Assembly: GCA_937890005.1 (NCBI GenBank)
Contig: CALBZA010000038.1
Coordinates: forward strand, 62,001-126,000
Reading direction: 5' to 3'
DNA from: an uncultured Verrucomicrobia subdivision 3 bacterium
Lineage (GTDB): Bacteria; Verrucomicrobiota; Verrucomicrobiia; Limisphaerales; DASXHY01
DNA: 64,000 nucleotides
In this document: positions 42,086-50,563 of the stretch, piece after piece
Numbering within the stretch: the first letter of the stretch is position 1
How the letters are laid out: each line of letters starts with the position of its first letter
The notes under the pieces: model-generated
What the model saw: only the letters and a program-made list of their open reading frames with translations
The model's database searches: none
Told to the model about the DNA's origin: nothing
Program-made: the position numbers and the translations under genes

Positions 42086-43374
42086 TCCGCATCCTCCTGT
42101 TCCGTCGCAAGCGGCGGCGTCAGCCCGGTCAGCAATTCCAGGTTCAGCGCCGTTTCGAGAAGATCCCGTTTCGTTTCAAGCAGACTTGTGACGGCGTCCA
42201 GATACTGCTTCTGCAGTTCGACGTATGTGGAAACTGGAACGGCGCCGAGCCGGTAATGACGATCCGCGAGTTCCGCCGCGTCCTTGAAATGTTCGATTGC
42301 ATCCGGTCGCGTCATCTTCATCTGCCGCAACCGGGTTTCATACGCCAGCGCTGCTTCCGCGACCTTTCGCTGAATTTCCCGCTCGACCAGATTCAACGAA
42401 ACTTCGGCTTGAAGCTGGCGCGCTTTCGCGGCGTCGATGTTTCCGCTGTTTCGATTCCAGAGCGGCAAGGGAAAACTCACGCCCAGACCGATGACCCGTT
42501 CCCGTTCACCGGCATTTTCTTCGGAGAAAATGGGGCCCGCCGAAATGGATGGGAAACGTTCGCTTTGCGCGAGATCGACCCGGAACCCCTGTTGTGCGAG
42601 TTCAACGGCCCGAATGCGCAATTCGAAGTTGTTGGTTCTGGCCAGCGCCTGAAGCATCGCGATGCTTTGCGCCGGACGAAACTTCAACCTGGGCCGAATC
42701 ACTTTCAGCGGCCGATCCGGCGCCGCACCGCGAAGTTGATTCAATTCAAACAAAGCCGCATTCATCGCAAGCAATGCTTCTGAAGCCTCCCGCCGGGCGT
42801 TCAGTTCAGTTGCTTCGATCACCCGCGTTTCAAGCAGCGGCGTGAGGCCTGCCGGATCGCGCTGAACGAGAACTTCCCGCAATGCTTTGAATCGCTCCGC
42901 CACTTCACCCGCGGCTTCAGCTCTTTCCTGTGCTGCGAACAATCCGCAGGCGAGCGTTCGAACGCGTCCGGCAAGAGCGGCCTTGAACCGCGTCAAACCC
43001 AGTTCGGCCAGTTCGATCTCGCGATTTGCAATTGCCTTGCGCAAACCGATCCGGCCCGGCCATTCGAACGGCTGCATCACCGACGCCGACCACGCCATGC
43101 CTTCGGCACTCGCTCCGCCGCCACGAACGGTCTTGTGTCCGACGCTGCCGCTGATCTCTGGATTGCGCCATTGAGTTGCAGACTTGCGCTCGGCTTTCGC
43201 CGCGAGCCATTCCGCTTCGTAGAACTTCAATTCCGGATTTCGCTCCAGCGCCTCCTTCACGAGCGCTTCAATGGATAGAACTTCAGGCGGAGGCGGCTTC
43301 GGAAGGTTTTCTTCCGCCACGCTCGCACTCATTGCTGCAACCACCATCAGGATACAGATCAAACTTCGTTTCAT
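42082..43374 (-). CDS. czcC: TolC-family outer membrane efflux protein (CzcC-like)
   Basis: 430 residues with a signal peptide (L-I-C-I-L-M-V-V-A-A-M-S-A-S-V-A). Two TolC repeats are apparent: A-L-E-R-N-P-E-L-K-F-Y-E-A-E-W near the start and A-L-A-R-T-N-N-F-E-L-R-I-R-A-V-E-L-A in the second half, with long heptad helices and G-L-G-V-S-F-P-L-P-L-W-N-R-N-S-G-N-I. This forms the outer-membrane channel of the tripartite pump encoded by the next two genes. Confidence 0.92.
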   Translation of the reverse strand: MKRSLICILMVVAAMSASVAEENLPKPPPPEVLSIEALVKEALERNPELKFYEAEWLAAKAERKSATQWRNPEISGSVGHKTVRGGGASAEGMAWSASVMQPFEWPGRIGLRKAIANREIELAELGLTRFKAALAGRVRTLACGLFAAQERAEAAGEVAERFKALREVLVQRDPAGLTPLLETRVIEATELNARREASEALLAMNAALFELNQLRGAAPDRPLKVIRPRLKFRPAQSIAMLQALARTNNFELRIRAVELAQQGFRVDLAQSERFPSISAGPIFSEENAGERERVIGLGVSFPLPLWNRNSGNIDAAKARQLQAEVSLNLVEREIQRKVAEAALAYETRLRQMKMTRPDAIEHFKDAAELADRHYRLGAVPVSTYVELQKQYLDAVTSLLETKRDLLETALNLELLTGLTPPLATEQEDAE

Positions 43375-43463
43375 AGGACCGTCATGACCAACCCACTTAA
43401 CAGGAACAGGCCGCCCGTCTTAAGGCAGCGTCAACGCGGAAACATCTCGTACGGACGAGACGA

Positions 43464-43862
43464 TCAGGAAACGAAGGAGGGAGCGCGCGGCGGAAGAGCC
43501 GTGCGGAAGGAGAATTGCCAGCTGGATGGAGGCGGATGCGACTGCGATGCCGGGAAGACCGCTGCCGACGACGAGGTGACATCGGAAGTCAGTATTGCCG
43601 GAAGATCGAACGGAAGCGGATTGGAGAGCGGCGCGGGAATCGAATGGCGGACGATCAGAACGCTGCCTGATTTCACCCAACGACAAACACACTCTCTTTC
43701 ACTGGAACGAAAGGGCTTGGATTCTGAAGAAGGCAGCTTGAAACCGGCTCCGGCACAGCATTCGTCGGGGATTTCATCGAGACACCCAACCTCACAACCC
43801 ATCGTGCAAAACGCCCAAAGCGTCAGGATCACTAATGCGATCGATGGTCTGAGTTTGTGCAC
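43464..43862 (-). CDS. Small Cys-rich lipoprotein-like protein at the head of the metal efflux operon
   Basis: 132 residues starting at GTG 43862. N-terminal hydrophobic stretch S-I-A-L-V-I-L-T-L-W-A-F-C-T-M-G-C, with Cys23 a possible lipidation site, then C-E-V-G-C and D-E-C-C-A-G-A-G (cysteines 19, 23, 27, 35, 36, 58, 60). The remainder is Ser/Pro-rich with no known domain. It precedes czcC by 89 bp on the same strand. A frame on the other strand covers the same DNA but lacks signal or domain. A metal-binding leader protein is a guess based on cysteines and position. Confidence 0.6.
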   Translation of the reverse strand: MHKLRPSIALVILTLWAFCTMGCEVGCLDEIPDECCAGAGFKLPSSESKPFRSSERECVCRWVKSGSVLIVRHSIPAPLSNPLPFDLPAILTSDVTSSSAAVFPASQSHPPPSSWQFSFRTALPPRAPSFVS

Positions 43863-44005
43863 GGAGGTATAGATACATGGGCCGTGCGGGCGTTCAAAGA
43901 TTAATTGTCTCCCGGAAAATTGGCTGTCCGCATCCGAGAATTTACCGACGCGAACGGGTTCTGGACCTGCCCCATTGCGGCGGCGTCATTCTTTCGTGCG
44001 ATCGA

Positions 44006-44539
44006 TCAATAAACCACCAGCGACCGGACCTTGTTGCCGGCGAGACGTTCGCGACCGTTGAGGAACTTCAGTTCGATCAGGAACGCTGCTTCGAGAATGG
44101 TTGCGCCGAGTTTATGAATCAACGCCGCCGCAGCTCCGGCAGTGCCGCCAGTGGCGAGGAGATCGTCAATCAGCAGAACCTTCGAGCCGGGTTTGAGTGC
44201 GTCCGTGTGAATGGCCACGGTGTTGGTTCCGTATTCCAGGTCGTACGCCTGTTCGTGGGTTTGATACGGCAGTTTGCCCTTCTTGCGAACCGGAATGAAT
44301 CCAGCGTTCAATCGCAGCGCTGCGGCCGAGGCGAAGATGAATCCGCGAGCATCGATGCCCACTACTGCGTCCACTTCGCCGGGCTTGAAACCGTCGATCA
44401 ACAAATCCACCGCACCGGCAAACAATCGGGCGTCGGCCAGCACGGGCGTGATGTCCTTGAACTGGATGCCCGGCTTGGGGAAATCGGGAACGTTGCGAAT
44501 CGCGCGCTCGATCTCGGACGGAGTGACACTGGTAATCAT
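44006..44539 (-). CDS. apt: Adenine phosphoribosyltransferase
   Basis: 177 residues, usual length. Salvages adenine to AMP with PRPP. Family residues: D-F-P-K-P-G-I-Q-F-K-D-I-T-P near 20, V-V-G-I-D-A-R-G-F-I-F, R-K-K-G-K-L-P and the PRPP loop V-L-L-I-D-D-L-L-A-T-G-G-T. It stands between the czc operon and the toxin-antitoxin pair, in the same orientation as both. Confidence 0.97.
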   Translation of the reverse strand: MITSVTPSEIERAIRNVPDFPKPGIQFKDITPVLADARLFAGAVDLLIDGFKPGEVDAVVGIDARGFIFASAAALRLNAGFIPVRKKGKLPYQTHEQAYDLEYGTNTVAIHTDALKPGSKVLLIDDLLATGGTAGAAAALIHKLGATILEAAFLIELKFLNGRERLAGNKVRSLVVY

Positions 44540-44617
44540 GCGCGAGTGTTTTCTGAAAAATGAATCACAGGTGCAAGCTTGAACATTTGAGGAAGGCGAC
44601 AGGCTTGGGACGAGAGG

Positions 44618-45250
44618 CTATGGGAGGTTGGCGGAACTTAACAGGCGTTTGAGCCAGGAAGGAACTGGCTCCTTGATTTGCACCACATGGCCGTTCGTAA
44701 ATGAGGCAAGATGACGGAACGGAAACTTCAGATCATCGTTGTCGAAAACCATCACGCACGGCAGTTCGCGGATGGCAGCGGCAAGATTTGCGAGCGTGCG
44801 GGGGAAACGTTCAACCAGCTTTTCAGAAGGCACATCATGCCCGCCCTGGGAAACTCGCATGGCCACGCGTTGCTCCGACGTTTCAGCGCTGGAAATACCG
44901 ATGAAGCAAAGAACGACGGCATATCCGGATTGAGCCGCCTGTTTCAAGAATCCCAATTTGTCCCCCACGGGATCGGAGAATACCGTTTCGAAAATAAAGC
45001 TTTCATTCTGGGCGACAAGCTCCGCCCGCAGTGCCGCAAGCATCCTGGCAGCTTCGTAGGAATCGACCTCCAGCTCTCTCGCGAGCACATCGGCATTGAG
45101 AAAGCGCAAAGCAGTGGCGTTCAGGTGCGATTCAAAAAATGTGGTCTTCCCGGAACCGTTTGAACCCGCTATCGCCACGATGATTGGGCGGCGGTCCAAA
45201 AGGTTGATCCATGAAGCCCCTTGGTCTGGAACACCTCGTCCCCGTTTCAC
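44618..45250 (-). CDS. Zeta-toxin-like P-loop kinase, probable toxin of a toxin-antitoxin pair
   Basis: 210 residues starting at GTG 45250, overlapping the antitoxin stop in GTGA. Walker A A-G-S-N-G-S-G-K-T-T at 28-37, N-A-D-V-L-A-R-E-L near 53, E-T-V-F-S-D-P and R-V-A-M-R-V-S-Q-G-G-H-D-V-P motifs match the zeta/UDP-N-acetylglucosamine kinase family. The characterised zeta toxins phosphorylate UDP-sugars of the cell wall. The partner here is ParD-like rather than epsilon. Confidence 0.85.
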   Translation of the reverse strand: MKRGRGVPDQGASWINLLDRRPIIVAIAGSNGSGKTTFFESHLNATALRFLNADVLARELEVDSYEAARMLAALRAELVAQNESFIFETVFSDPVGDKLGFLKQAAQSGYAVVLCFIGISSAETSEQRVAMRVSQGGHDVPSEKLVERFPRTLANLAAAIRELPCVMVFDNDDLKFPFRHLASFTNGHVVQIKEPVPSWLKRLLSSANLP

Positions 45251-45624
45251 CGTCTTGCCTTCCGGACAGCTTGAAATTCACGATTGACGAAGCGCCCGAT
45301 GGTGCGCTTGCCGTTCGACTCGATTCTGACCAACAGGCCTGGCGATTCAGCGGGCTCGTAATGAGGATACGGGCGGGAATTGAGATGCTCGGCAACCCGC
45401 CGGCGGCCCTCCGGCGAATCAACGGAACGCAGGCATTCTGAAAGTGGTTTGGAATCACCGGCGCGACGCAAAGCGAGTGCCTTGTCTCCTCGCAATAGCG
45501 GTTCAATGGCACGCCCCAACCTGGCCCAGAATTCAATCTGCCCGGCAATGGACCGTTCCGCGACTTCTCCAGTAAGCCGGGCGTCGAGAACCAGGGTATC
45601 CGAGATCTTCACAGGTTGACTCAT
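45247..45624 (-). CDS. ParD-like antitoxin
   Basis: 125 residues from ATG 45624: M-S-Q-P-V-K-I-S-D-T-L-V-L-D-A-R-L-T-G-E-V. The N-terminus matches the ParD-like family (A-E-R-S-I-A-G-Q-I-E-F-W-A-R-L-G-R-A), a ribbon-helix-helix-type DNA binder. The C-terminal half (S-R-P-Y-P-H-Y-E-P-A-E-S-P-G-L-L-V-R-I) is longer than in simple ParD and may bind the toxin. It is the first gene of the pair, next to a dyad suited for autoregulation. Confidence 0.82.
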   Translation of the reverse strand: MSQPVKISDTLVLDARLTGEVAERSIAGQIEFWARLGRAIEPLLRGDKALALRRAGDSKPLSECLRSVDSPEGRRRVAEHLNSRPYPHYEPAESPGLLVRIESNGKRTIGRFVNREFQAVRKARR

Positions 45625-45632
45625 GGAGGGAG

Positions 45633-45649
45633 GGTAGCAAAAGGCTACC
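45633..45649 (-). promoter_or_regulatory. Toxin-antitoxin operator candidate
   Basis: On the minus strand GGTAGCCTTTTGCTACC, arms of 6 bp around 5 nt, ends 8 bp before the antitoxin start codon. Its position between promoter and start fits autoregulation by the RHH antitoxin. Confidence 0.5.
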
Positions 45650-45809
45650 ACCTGTCAAACTCGCAGGTTCCATCAAATCGGTGTCGATTCGGTGGGTCTC
45701 GCGCGAAGCGGTTCAGGAAACCGATTCACGCAATTTATTCGATTCCGAGAGAAAGAATTTCAACAGAAGCAAACGAAGGAAACTGAAGGAGTTCGCTGAT
45801 TGCGACAAT

Positions 45810-45840
45810 CCATGAGAGAGCTTGAACAGCTCTCTCATGG
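45810..45840. terminator. Perfect 13-bp stem-loop between GH43 and the toxin-antitoxin pair
   Basis: Arms CCATGAGAGAGCT and AGCTCTCTCATGG with a TGAAC loop, 47 bp past the GH43 stop. There is no T-run on either strand, so a factor-dependent terminator, a processing site or a regulator site are all possible. Confidence 0.5.
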
Positions 45841-45887
45841 GTGCGCTGGAAATATTGTTTCCGACGATCGATTTCGTTCGACCAGTG

Positions 45888-47993
45888 CTACGACGAGGTG
45901 AACACAACCCGATAGGTCTTGACCACGCCGTTGTAGTCAAACTTCACCTCAGCCGTTCCATTCTTCGCCTCGGCCTGTTTCACAGAGACTTTTACAGCCC
46001 CATCACTGGCCGTTGCGGTGACCTGCGGAACTGCATCCGCCTCGGATGAAACCGCGAAATTGGCCTCGTAAAGATCCACTCCCGTAATGCCATTCGCGTT
46101 GGTGGAGCGGACCGGGTTGGCCGGAAGGTTAACTTCCTGTCCATTGACCTTGATGGTCACGGTCGGCGGCACCGGACGAACGATCTTCACCTTGTCGGAA
46201 CTGAATCCCAGTCCCACGATGTCGCACAATGGTCCGCCACCCTGGCCTTCGACCACGAGGTATATGGCGTGTTTCGCCTTGAGATTTTCGACCACCGCGG
46301 CGACGTCCAGCGTAAACTGTGTCACCTCCAGCTTGGCGTTGGCCGGAACATTAATTTCGCCGAGCTTACGACCTTTCCAAACTTCGGTATCCCATGGACC
46401 GTCCAGCCACACGTTGACCTTGAACGCATTGGTTGTCTTGGGTGTGAGGAACAGATTGAACGCCGTTTTGTTTCCGGGCTTGGCGCCAGCGAAGGCCTTC
46501 AGACCCTTCTGATCCTTGTCCAGCCCGCCAAAGCCGAAATACTTGTAGCCGGCAATGTTTCCGTTTTCGAGATTTGCCAGGGGCATGTTGTTATCCCAGA
46601 TATCCCACGAATCCTGCACCGTCCTTTGGTTGGAAAGATAGCAGGCATAGCCCGCCGAGTAGTATCGATACGGATCGAGTCCGAAGATGTTGAAACCTTC
46701 CGACGTCACTTCCGCGCCGGTGTACTCATGGGTTGAGCTCTTTGCGGTCCAGGCGTTGTCCTTTGAATACGGATCGTAGCCGCGGATGGTCACCTTGCCG
46801 CCCTCGGACACCGGTTTCTCATCCCACTCCACTTTGACGGGAGCGACCATCGCCTGACGCGCATTGCCGAATCCACGCGGCGCACGGTGATAAAAGACGT
46901 AATACTGGTCGTTGATCAGCTGAATGCTTCCGTGGGTGTTGTGACCTGCATAGGTCGTCTGGAGCCGTGAGCCATCGCGATTGGGCACCACTGCACGCGA
47001 ATCCACCAGCACGCCACCGATTTTCCATGGCCCGAGCGGCGAATCACCGAAGGCATAACGCAATGTCGAATTGGAACTGTCCACACCATAATCAGGCCCG
47101 GAATATCCGCTGTACACCCAGATATATTTGTTGCCGATTTTGCGAATGGAGGCGGCCTCGAAGAAGTTGAACATTCCGAGGTCCTGGTCGGGATAGACAT
47201 TCGGATATTGCGTGCCCTGCGGATCGCGGATCACACCGTACCTCGAGCTGGCAGGAATAAAACGGTCGATCACCTGATGCCCGGGTCGGATGGAATACAT
47301 CGTCGCCTGATTCAACTGGCCGGCGAGGGATCTTTGGAATCCCCAATATCCGTAGGCGCGGAATCCAATCTCGAAATCGGGATCGTTGCTGTCCGTGATG
47401 TACTCAATGTAAACCGCCGGATCGAAACCCATCGTGCTGCCCGGAACAGTGCGCGTTCCGTCTGGAGTCAAATTGATGGGAGTAAACGGACCGTCGGGAC
47501 GATCTCCTTTGGCCACCATGGCTTCCCGATTGCGGCCGCGGCTGTGCGGATAGAGATAGTAAACCTTCTTGCCGTCTTTTCCTTTCACCTCGACGAGGTC
47601 AGGGGCATACATCACGTCCCACTGGCCGCTGATGTTGTAAGTGAAGATGGGGCCTTCATCACGCCACGTGGTCAAATCCTCCACCGGAGCCGACCAGGCC
47701 CGGATGTCCGGTCCGCAATAACTGTTAACCCGGACGTCATGGGAGCCAATGATATAGGCGCGATACTTTCCCGGATTATCCGGATCTTCAAACACCCGCG
47801 GCTCGCCATCCGGCAAATGCTCCCATAAAGGCAGATACGGATTGGCAGCGCCGCGATGGACGTACTGATTGGCCTTGGCCGCCGCCGGCGGCGGATTCTC
47901 AGCCGCAAATGTTACGGAAGCACACACTGTCGAGAGCACCGCAAGAAATAATGGTGCAGCAGGATTCGAGCAACCCACAGAATCACGTGTCAT
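45888..47993 (-). CDS. Glycoside hydrolase family 43 enzyme, secreted
   Basis: 701 residues from ATG 47993, with a signal peptide (L-F-L-A-V-L-S-T-V-C-A-S-V-T-F-A-A). The five-bladed propeller of GH43 spans about 45-400: base region D-G-E-P-R-V-F-E-D-P near 62-71, W-D-V-M-Y-A-P-D-L-V, acid M-F-N-F-F-E-A-A-S-I-R, and H-N-T-H-G-S-I with the conserved His. A CBM6-like beta-sandwich (about 480-610) and an Ig-like end follow. GH43 enzymes remove arabinose or xylose from plant polymers; exact specificity is open. The start is decided by a perfect palindrome just upstream that overlaps an alternative GTG. Confidence 0.9.
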   Translation of the reverse strand: MTRDSVGCSNPAAPLFLAVLSTVCASVTFAAENPPPAAAKANQYVHRGAANPYLPLWEHLPDGEPRVFEDPDNPGKYRAYIIGSHDVRVNSYCGPDIRAWSAPVEDLTTWRDEGPIFTYNISGQWDVMYAPDLVEVKGKDGKKVYYLYPHSRGRNREAMVAKGDRPDGPFTPINLTPDGTRTVPGSTMGFDPAVYIEYITDSNDPDFEIGFRAYGYWGFQRSLAGQLNQATMYSIRPGHQVIDRFIPASSRYGVIRDPQGTQYPNVYPDQDLGMFNFFEAASIRKIGNKYIWVYSGYSGPDYGVDSSNSTLRYAFGDSPLGPWKIGGVLVDSRAVVPNRDGSRLQTTYAGHNTHGSIQLINDQYYVFYHRAPRGFGNARQAMVAPVKVEWDEKPVSEGGKVTIRGYDPYSKDNAWTAKSSTHEYTGAEVTSEGFNIFGLDPYRYYSAGYACYLSNQRTVQDSWDIWDNNMPLANLENGNIAGYKYFGFGGLDKDQKGLKAFAGAKPGNKTAFNLFLTPKTTNAFKVNVWLDGPWDTEVWKGRKLGEINVPANAKLEVTQFTLDVAAVVENLKAKHAIYLVVEGQGGGPLCDIVGLGFSSDKVKIVRPVPPTVTIKVNGQEVNLPANPVRSTNANGITGVDLYEANFAVSSEADAVPQVTATASDGAVKVSVKQAEAKNGTAEVKFDYNGVVKTYRVVFTSS

Positions 47994-47996
47994 GAG

Positions 47997-48015
47997 CACC
48001 TGTGTAACACAGGTG
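47997..48015 (-). promoter_or_regulatory. Palindromic operator candidate upstream of the GH43 gene
   Basis: CACCTGTGTAACACAGGTG, a 19-nt perfect dyad (9-bp arms, one central base), ends 3 bp before the GH43 start codon. It has the size of a LacI- or GntR-type operator and could repress the enzyme until its inducer is present. No cognate regulator gene is adjacent. Confidence 0.6.
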
Positions 48016-48113
48016 TAAATGGATGAAAATCCAAGAATCGAACGTGACGCGTCTCCGCCCGCCTTCGGCCTTCCCGCATTTACTTTCCCCGGTGTGACTG
48101 ATAGAAACTGCCC

Positions 48114-48932
48114 GTGCTTAACGACGCAGCTATCTGGAAATCCATCAGTGTTCCCAAAACCGTGTGCCTGATCGCCGGGCCCTGTGTCATCGAAAGCGAA
48201 AAGCTCTGTTTTCAGATCGCCGCATCGCTGAAAAAAACCTGTTCAAAGCTCGGCATTTCCTACGTTTTCAAGGCCAGCTACGACAAAGCCAATCGCACTT
48301 CCGGAAAATCGTTCCGCGGCCCCGGCCTCGAAGCCGGACTCAAAACGCTGGCTAAAATTCGCGCTGAGTTCGAAGTTCCGGTCCTCACCGACGTCCACAC
48401 CGAAGCCCAGGCCGAAGCCGCCGCGCAATACGTCGATATTCTTCAAATTCCCGCGTTCCTCTGCCGCCAGACCGATCTCATCGAAACCGCAGTCCGCACC
48501 GGCCGCATCGTGAACATCAAGAAAGGCCAGTTCCTTTCGCCAAAGGAAATGGGTCAGGTCGTTGAAAAGGCGAAGGCCGCCGGTGCCAGGAAACTTCTCG
48601 TGACCGAACGTGGAACGACTTTCGGCTACAACAATCTGGTCGCGGACATGCGATCGATCCCGATCATGAATCAATTCGGCTTTCCGGTGATTTTCGACGC
48701 GACGCACTCCGTGCAGCTCCCGGGCGGCGGTGGCGACAAATCGAGCGGCCAGCGGGAATTCGCTCCAGTGCTGGCGAAATGCGCCGTGGTCGCCGGCGCG
48801 AAAGGTATCTTCATCGAAACCCATCCCACGCCGGACAAAGCGCTCAGCGACGGGCCCAACATGATTCCGCTCGCCGAAATGCCGTCGTTGCTGAAAAGTT
48901 TCGTGGAACTGTCGCGCGTCGCGAAGCGCTGA
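48114..48932 (+). CDS. kdsA: 3-deoxy-8-phosphooctulonate synthase (Kdo-8-P synthase)
   Basis: 272 residues from GTG 48114. Condenses arabinose-5-phosphate and PEP to Kdo-8-phosphate for lipopolysaccharide. Signature L-I-A-G-P-C-V-I-E-S near 21-29, F-K-A-S-Y-D-K-A-N-R-T-S, F-L-C-R-Q-T-D-L, T-E-R-G-T-T-F-G-Y-N-N-L and D-A-T-H-S-V-Q-L-P-G-G. It opens the cluster kdsA-kdsC-lptC-like-lptA-lptB and is divergent from the GH43 gene. Confidence 0.97.
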   Translation: MLNDAAIWKSISVPKTVCLIAGPCVIESEKLCFQIAASLKKTCSKLGISYVFKASYDKANRTSGKSFRGPGLEAGLKTLAKIRAEFEVPVLTDVHTEAQAEAAAQYVDILQIPAFLCRQTDLIETAVRTGRIVNIKKGQFLSPKEMGQVVEKAKAAGARKLLVTERGTTFGYNNLVADMRSIPIMNQFGFPVIFDATHSVQLPGGGGDKSSGQREFAPVLAKCAVVAGAKGIFIETHPTPDKALSDGPNMIPLAEMPSLLKSFVELSRVAKR

Positions 48933-48949
48933 CACCCCTTCTCTCTCCA

Positions 48950-49486
48950 ATGACCACTCGTATTCCTGCAAAACTTCGCAAGCGCCTTGAGCGCGTGAAA
49001 TTGTTTCTCTGCGACGTCGATGGTGTCCTGACCGACTGCGCGGTCTGGATGGGTCGCAACGGCGAAACGAAGCGATTCAACATTCGAGACGGACTTGCGC
49101 TGCGCATTTTGCAGCGTTGTGGAATCAAGGTGGGTTGGGTATCGCGGCGGCCATCGACTGCAACCGAGGAGCGTGCGATGGATTTGAAAATCGATTTTCT
49201 GGTTCAAAGCGACAGCCACAAGCTCGCCGCCGTGGATTCGATTCTGAAACAGACCGGATTGAATTGGGAGGACATCTGTTTTGTCGGAGATGACATTGTG
49301 GACATCTGCGTATTGAAGCACGCGGGCCTGGCGATCGTCACAAATGATGGCACCGTGGAGACGAAGGAATACGCGCATTACATCACGAAGGCCAGGGGCG
49401 GCCACGGCGCGATTCGCGAATGCGCGGAATTGATTCTGAAAGCGCAGAAGAAATGGGAGAAAGTTGTCGCTGACTATGCCGGCTGA
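48950..49486 (+). CDS. kdsC: 3-deoxy-D-manno-octulosonate 8-phosphate phosphatase
   Basis: 178 residues from ATG 48950. HAD-superfamily tetrameric phosphatase: motif I F-L-C-D-V-D-G-V-L-T-D, motif II V-S-R-R-P-S, motif III H-K-L-A-A, and G-D-D-I-V-D near the end. Releases phosphate from Kdo-8-P, the step after KdsA. It overlaps the next gene by 11 bp, pointing to translational coupling. Confidence 0.94.
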   Translation: MTTRIPAKLRKRLERVKLFLCDVDGVLTDCAVWMGRNGETKRFNIRDGLALRILQRCGIKVGWVSRRPSTATEERAMDLKIDFLVQSDSHKLAAVDSILKQTGLNWEDICFVGDDIVDICVLKHAGLAIVTNDGTVETKEYAHYITKARGGHGAIRECAELILKAQKKWEKVVADYAG

Positions 49487-49934
49487 TTGGAAAAGCATTT
49501 CCGCCCTGGCGATTCTCTCCGCCGCGGCCGTGACGTTCTGCGTTCAGGCGCAACAGGTCGGACGTGTCGAAGCGAGCAGTTTCAAAGTGCAGCTGGAGAC
49601 GTATCCACCGCCACATGAAACCCAGATCAAAACGTTGCTTCAGGGAAAGAAAGCCGATCCGCAGCCGGGCGGCGTTGTCATTTTCACAGAACCGCGAATT
49701 GATCGTTTCACCACCAACGGATTGCTCGAACTCCAGGTGCGTTCGCCCGAATGCACCTTCGACATCATGAAACGAACCGTCTCCTCAACAAACATGATCC
49801 AGGTGGAGATGACTGGCGGACGGTTCTTCACCGAGGCGCGGGGTTATCTGCGCATGACCAATGGAACGATCCTGCTTTCAAACGATGTCCGCACGGTGAT
49901 TCGAACGGACGGACGCACTTTCAAGAAACCATGA
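49476..49934 (+). CDS. Secreted LptC-position protein in the Lpt cluster
   Basis: 152 residues from ATG 49476. Signal peptide or anchor (S-I-S-A-L-A-I-L-S-A-A-A-V-T-F-C-V-Q-A-Q), then a beta-rich domain with K-V-Q-L-E-T-Y, I-F-T-E-P-R-I-D-R-F and T-I-L-L-S-N-D-V-R-T-V-I-R. It lies exactly where lptC sits in Gram-negatives, between kdsC and lptA, and ends in ATGA overlap with lptA. Sequence alone does not prove LptC; a functional substitute that passes lipopolysaccharide to LptA is the most likely role. Confidence 0.7.
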   Translation: MPADWKSISALAILSAAAVTFCVQAQQVGRVEASSFKVQLETYPPPHETQIKTLLQGKKADPQPGGVVIFTEPRIDRFTTNGLLELQVRSPECTFDIMKRTVSSTNMIQVEMTGGRFFTEARGYLRMTNGTILLSNDVRTVIRTDGRTFKKP

Positions 49935-50563
49935 AAACCTTTTCCATCCTCCTTGCACTTGGCTGCTCGGTTCTGATCGCAGGAGCGCAGACCGAGACCG
50001 GATCCGATCCAACGAATGCGCCGGCGACGACCCTTCAGACCAACAGCCAGCCGCCGCTCGCCGCGTCCACGATTTCCACGTCAACGAATCATATTGAGAT
50101 CGAAAGCGATCGTGCTGAGCTTCGAACCGAAACCAACTACACGGCGATTTATGTCGGCAACGTGCAGGTGCGTTATGGCGAATCGACGTTGTCGTGCGAG
50201 GAGCTCACTGTTCGAACCGAAAAAGGCGAGGAACAGCCCGACTATGTCCTTGCGGAGCGAAACGTGGTGATAACTCACAAAGACCGAAATGACACTCCCA
50301 TCACGGCGAAGGGGGATCGAGCCACCTACACGTATGCGATTCAGGAAGGCGCCACGAACCAGCTGATTGTTTTGTCCGGAAACGCATATATCAGGTTCGG
50401 CGAAAAAAGCTTTGTTACAGGCGACGTTGTGATTTGGGATCTCATCGCCGGCACAGCCTACATTCCCGGCAGTGCGCAGGGTTCCCGCCAGCGCACAGTT
50501 ATCGATCTGGGTGCCAAAAACCCTTTCAATACCCGCACCAACGCACCCGCAGCGAATCCATGA
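49931..50563 (+). CDS. lptA: Lipopolysaccharide transport periplasmic protein LptA/OstA-like
   Basis: 210 residues from ATG 49931. Signal peptide (F-S-I-L-L-A-L-G-C-S-V-L-I-A-G-A-Q), Thr/Asn-rich lead, then an OstA jelly-roll: E-I-E-S-D-R-A-E-L-R-T-E, A-I-Y-V-G-N-V-Q-V-R-Y-G, T-A-K-G-D-R-A-T-Y and I-V-L-S-G-N-A-Y. Forms the periplasmic bridge for lipopolysaccharide. Overlaps lptB in ATGA. Confidence 0.9.
   Translation: MKTFSILLALGCSVLIAGAQTETGSDPTNAPATTLQTNSQPPLAASTISTSTNHIEIESDRAELRTETNYTAIYVGNVQVRYGESTLSCEELTVRTEKGEEQPDYVLAERNVVITHKDRNDTPITAKGDRATYTYAIQEGATNQLIVLSGNAYIRFGEKSFVTGDVVIWDLIAGTAYIPGSAQGSRQRTVIDLGAKNPFNTRTNAPAANP

Noticed and set aside
43384..43872. Plus-strand frame opposite the small Cys-rich protein
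   Set aside because: The minus-strand reading has a signal/lipobox-like start and lies in operon order with czcC; the plus reading is compositionally odd and isolated.
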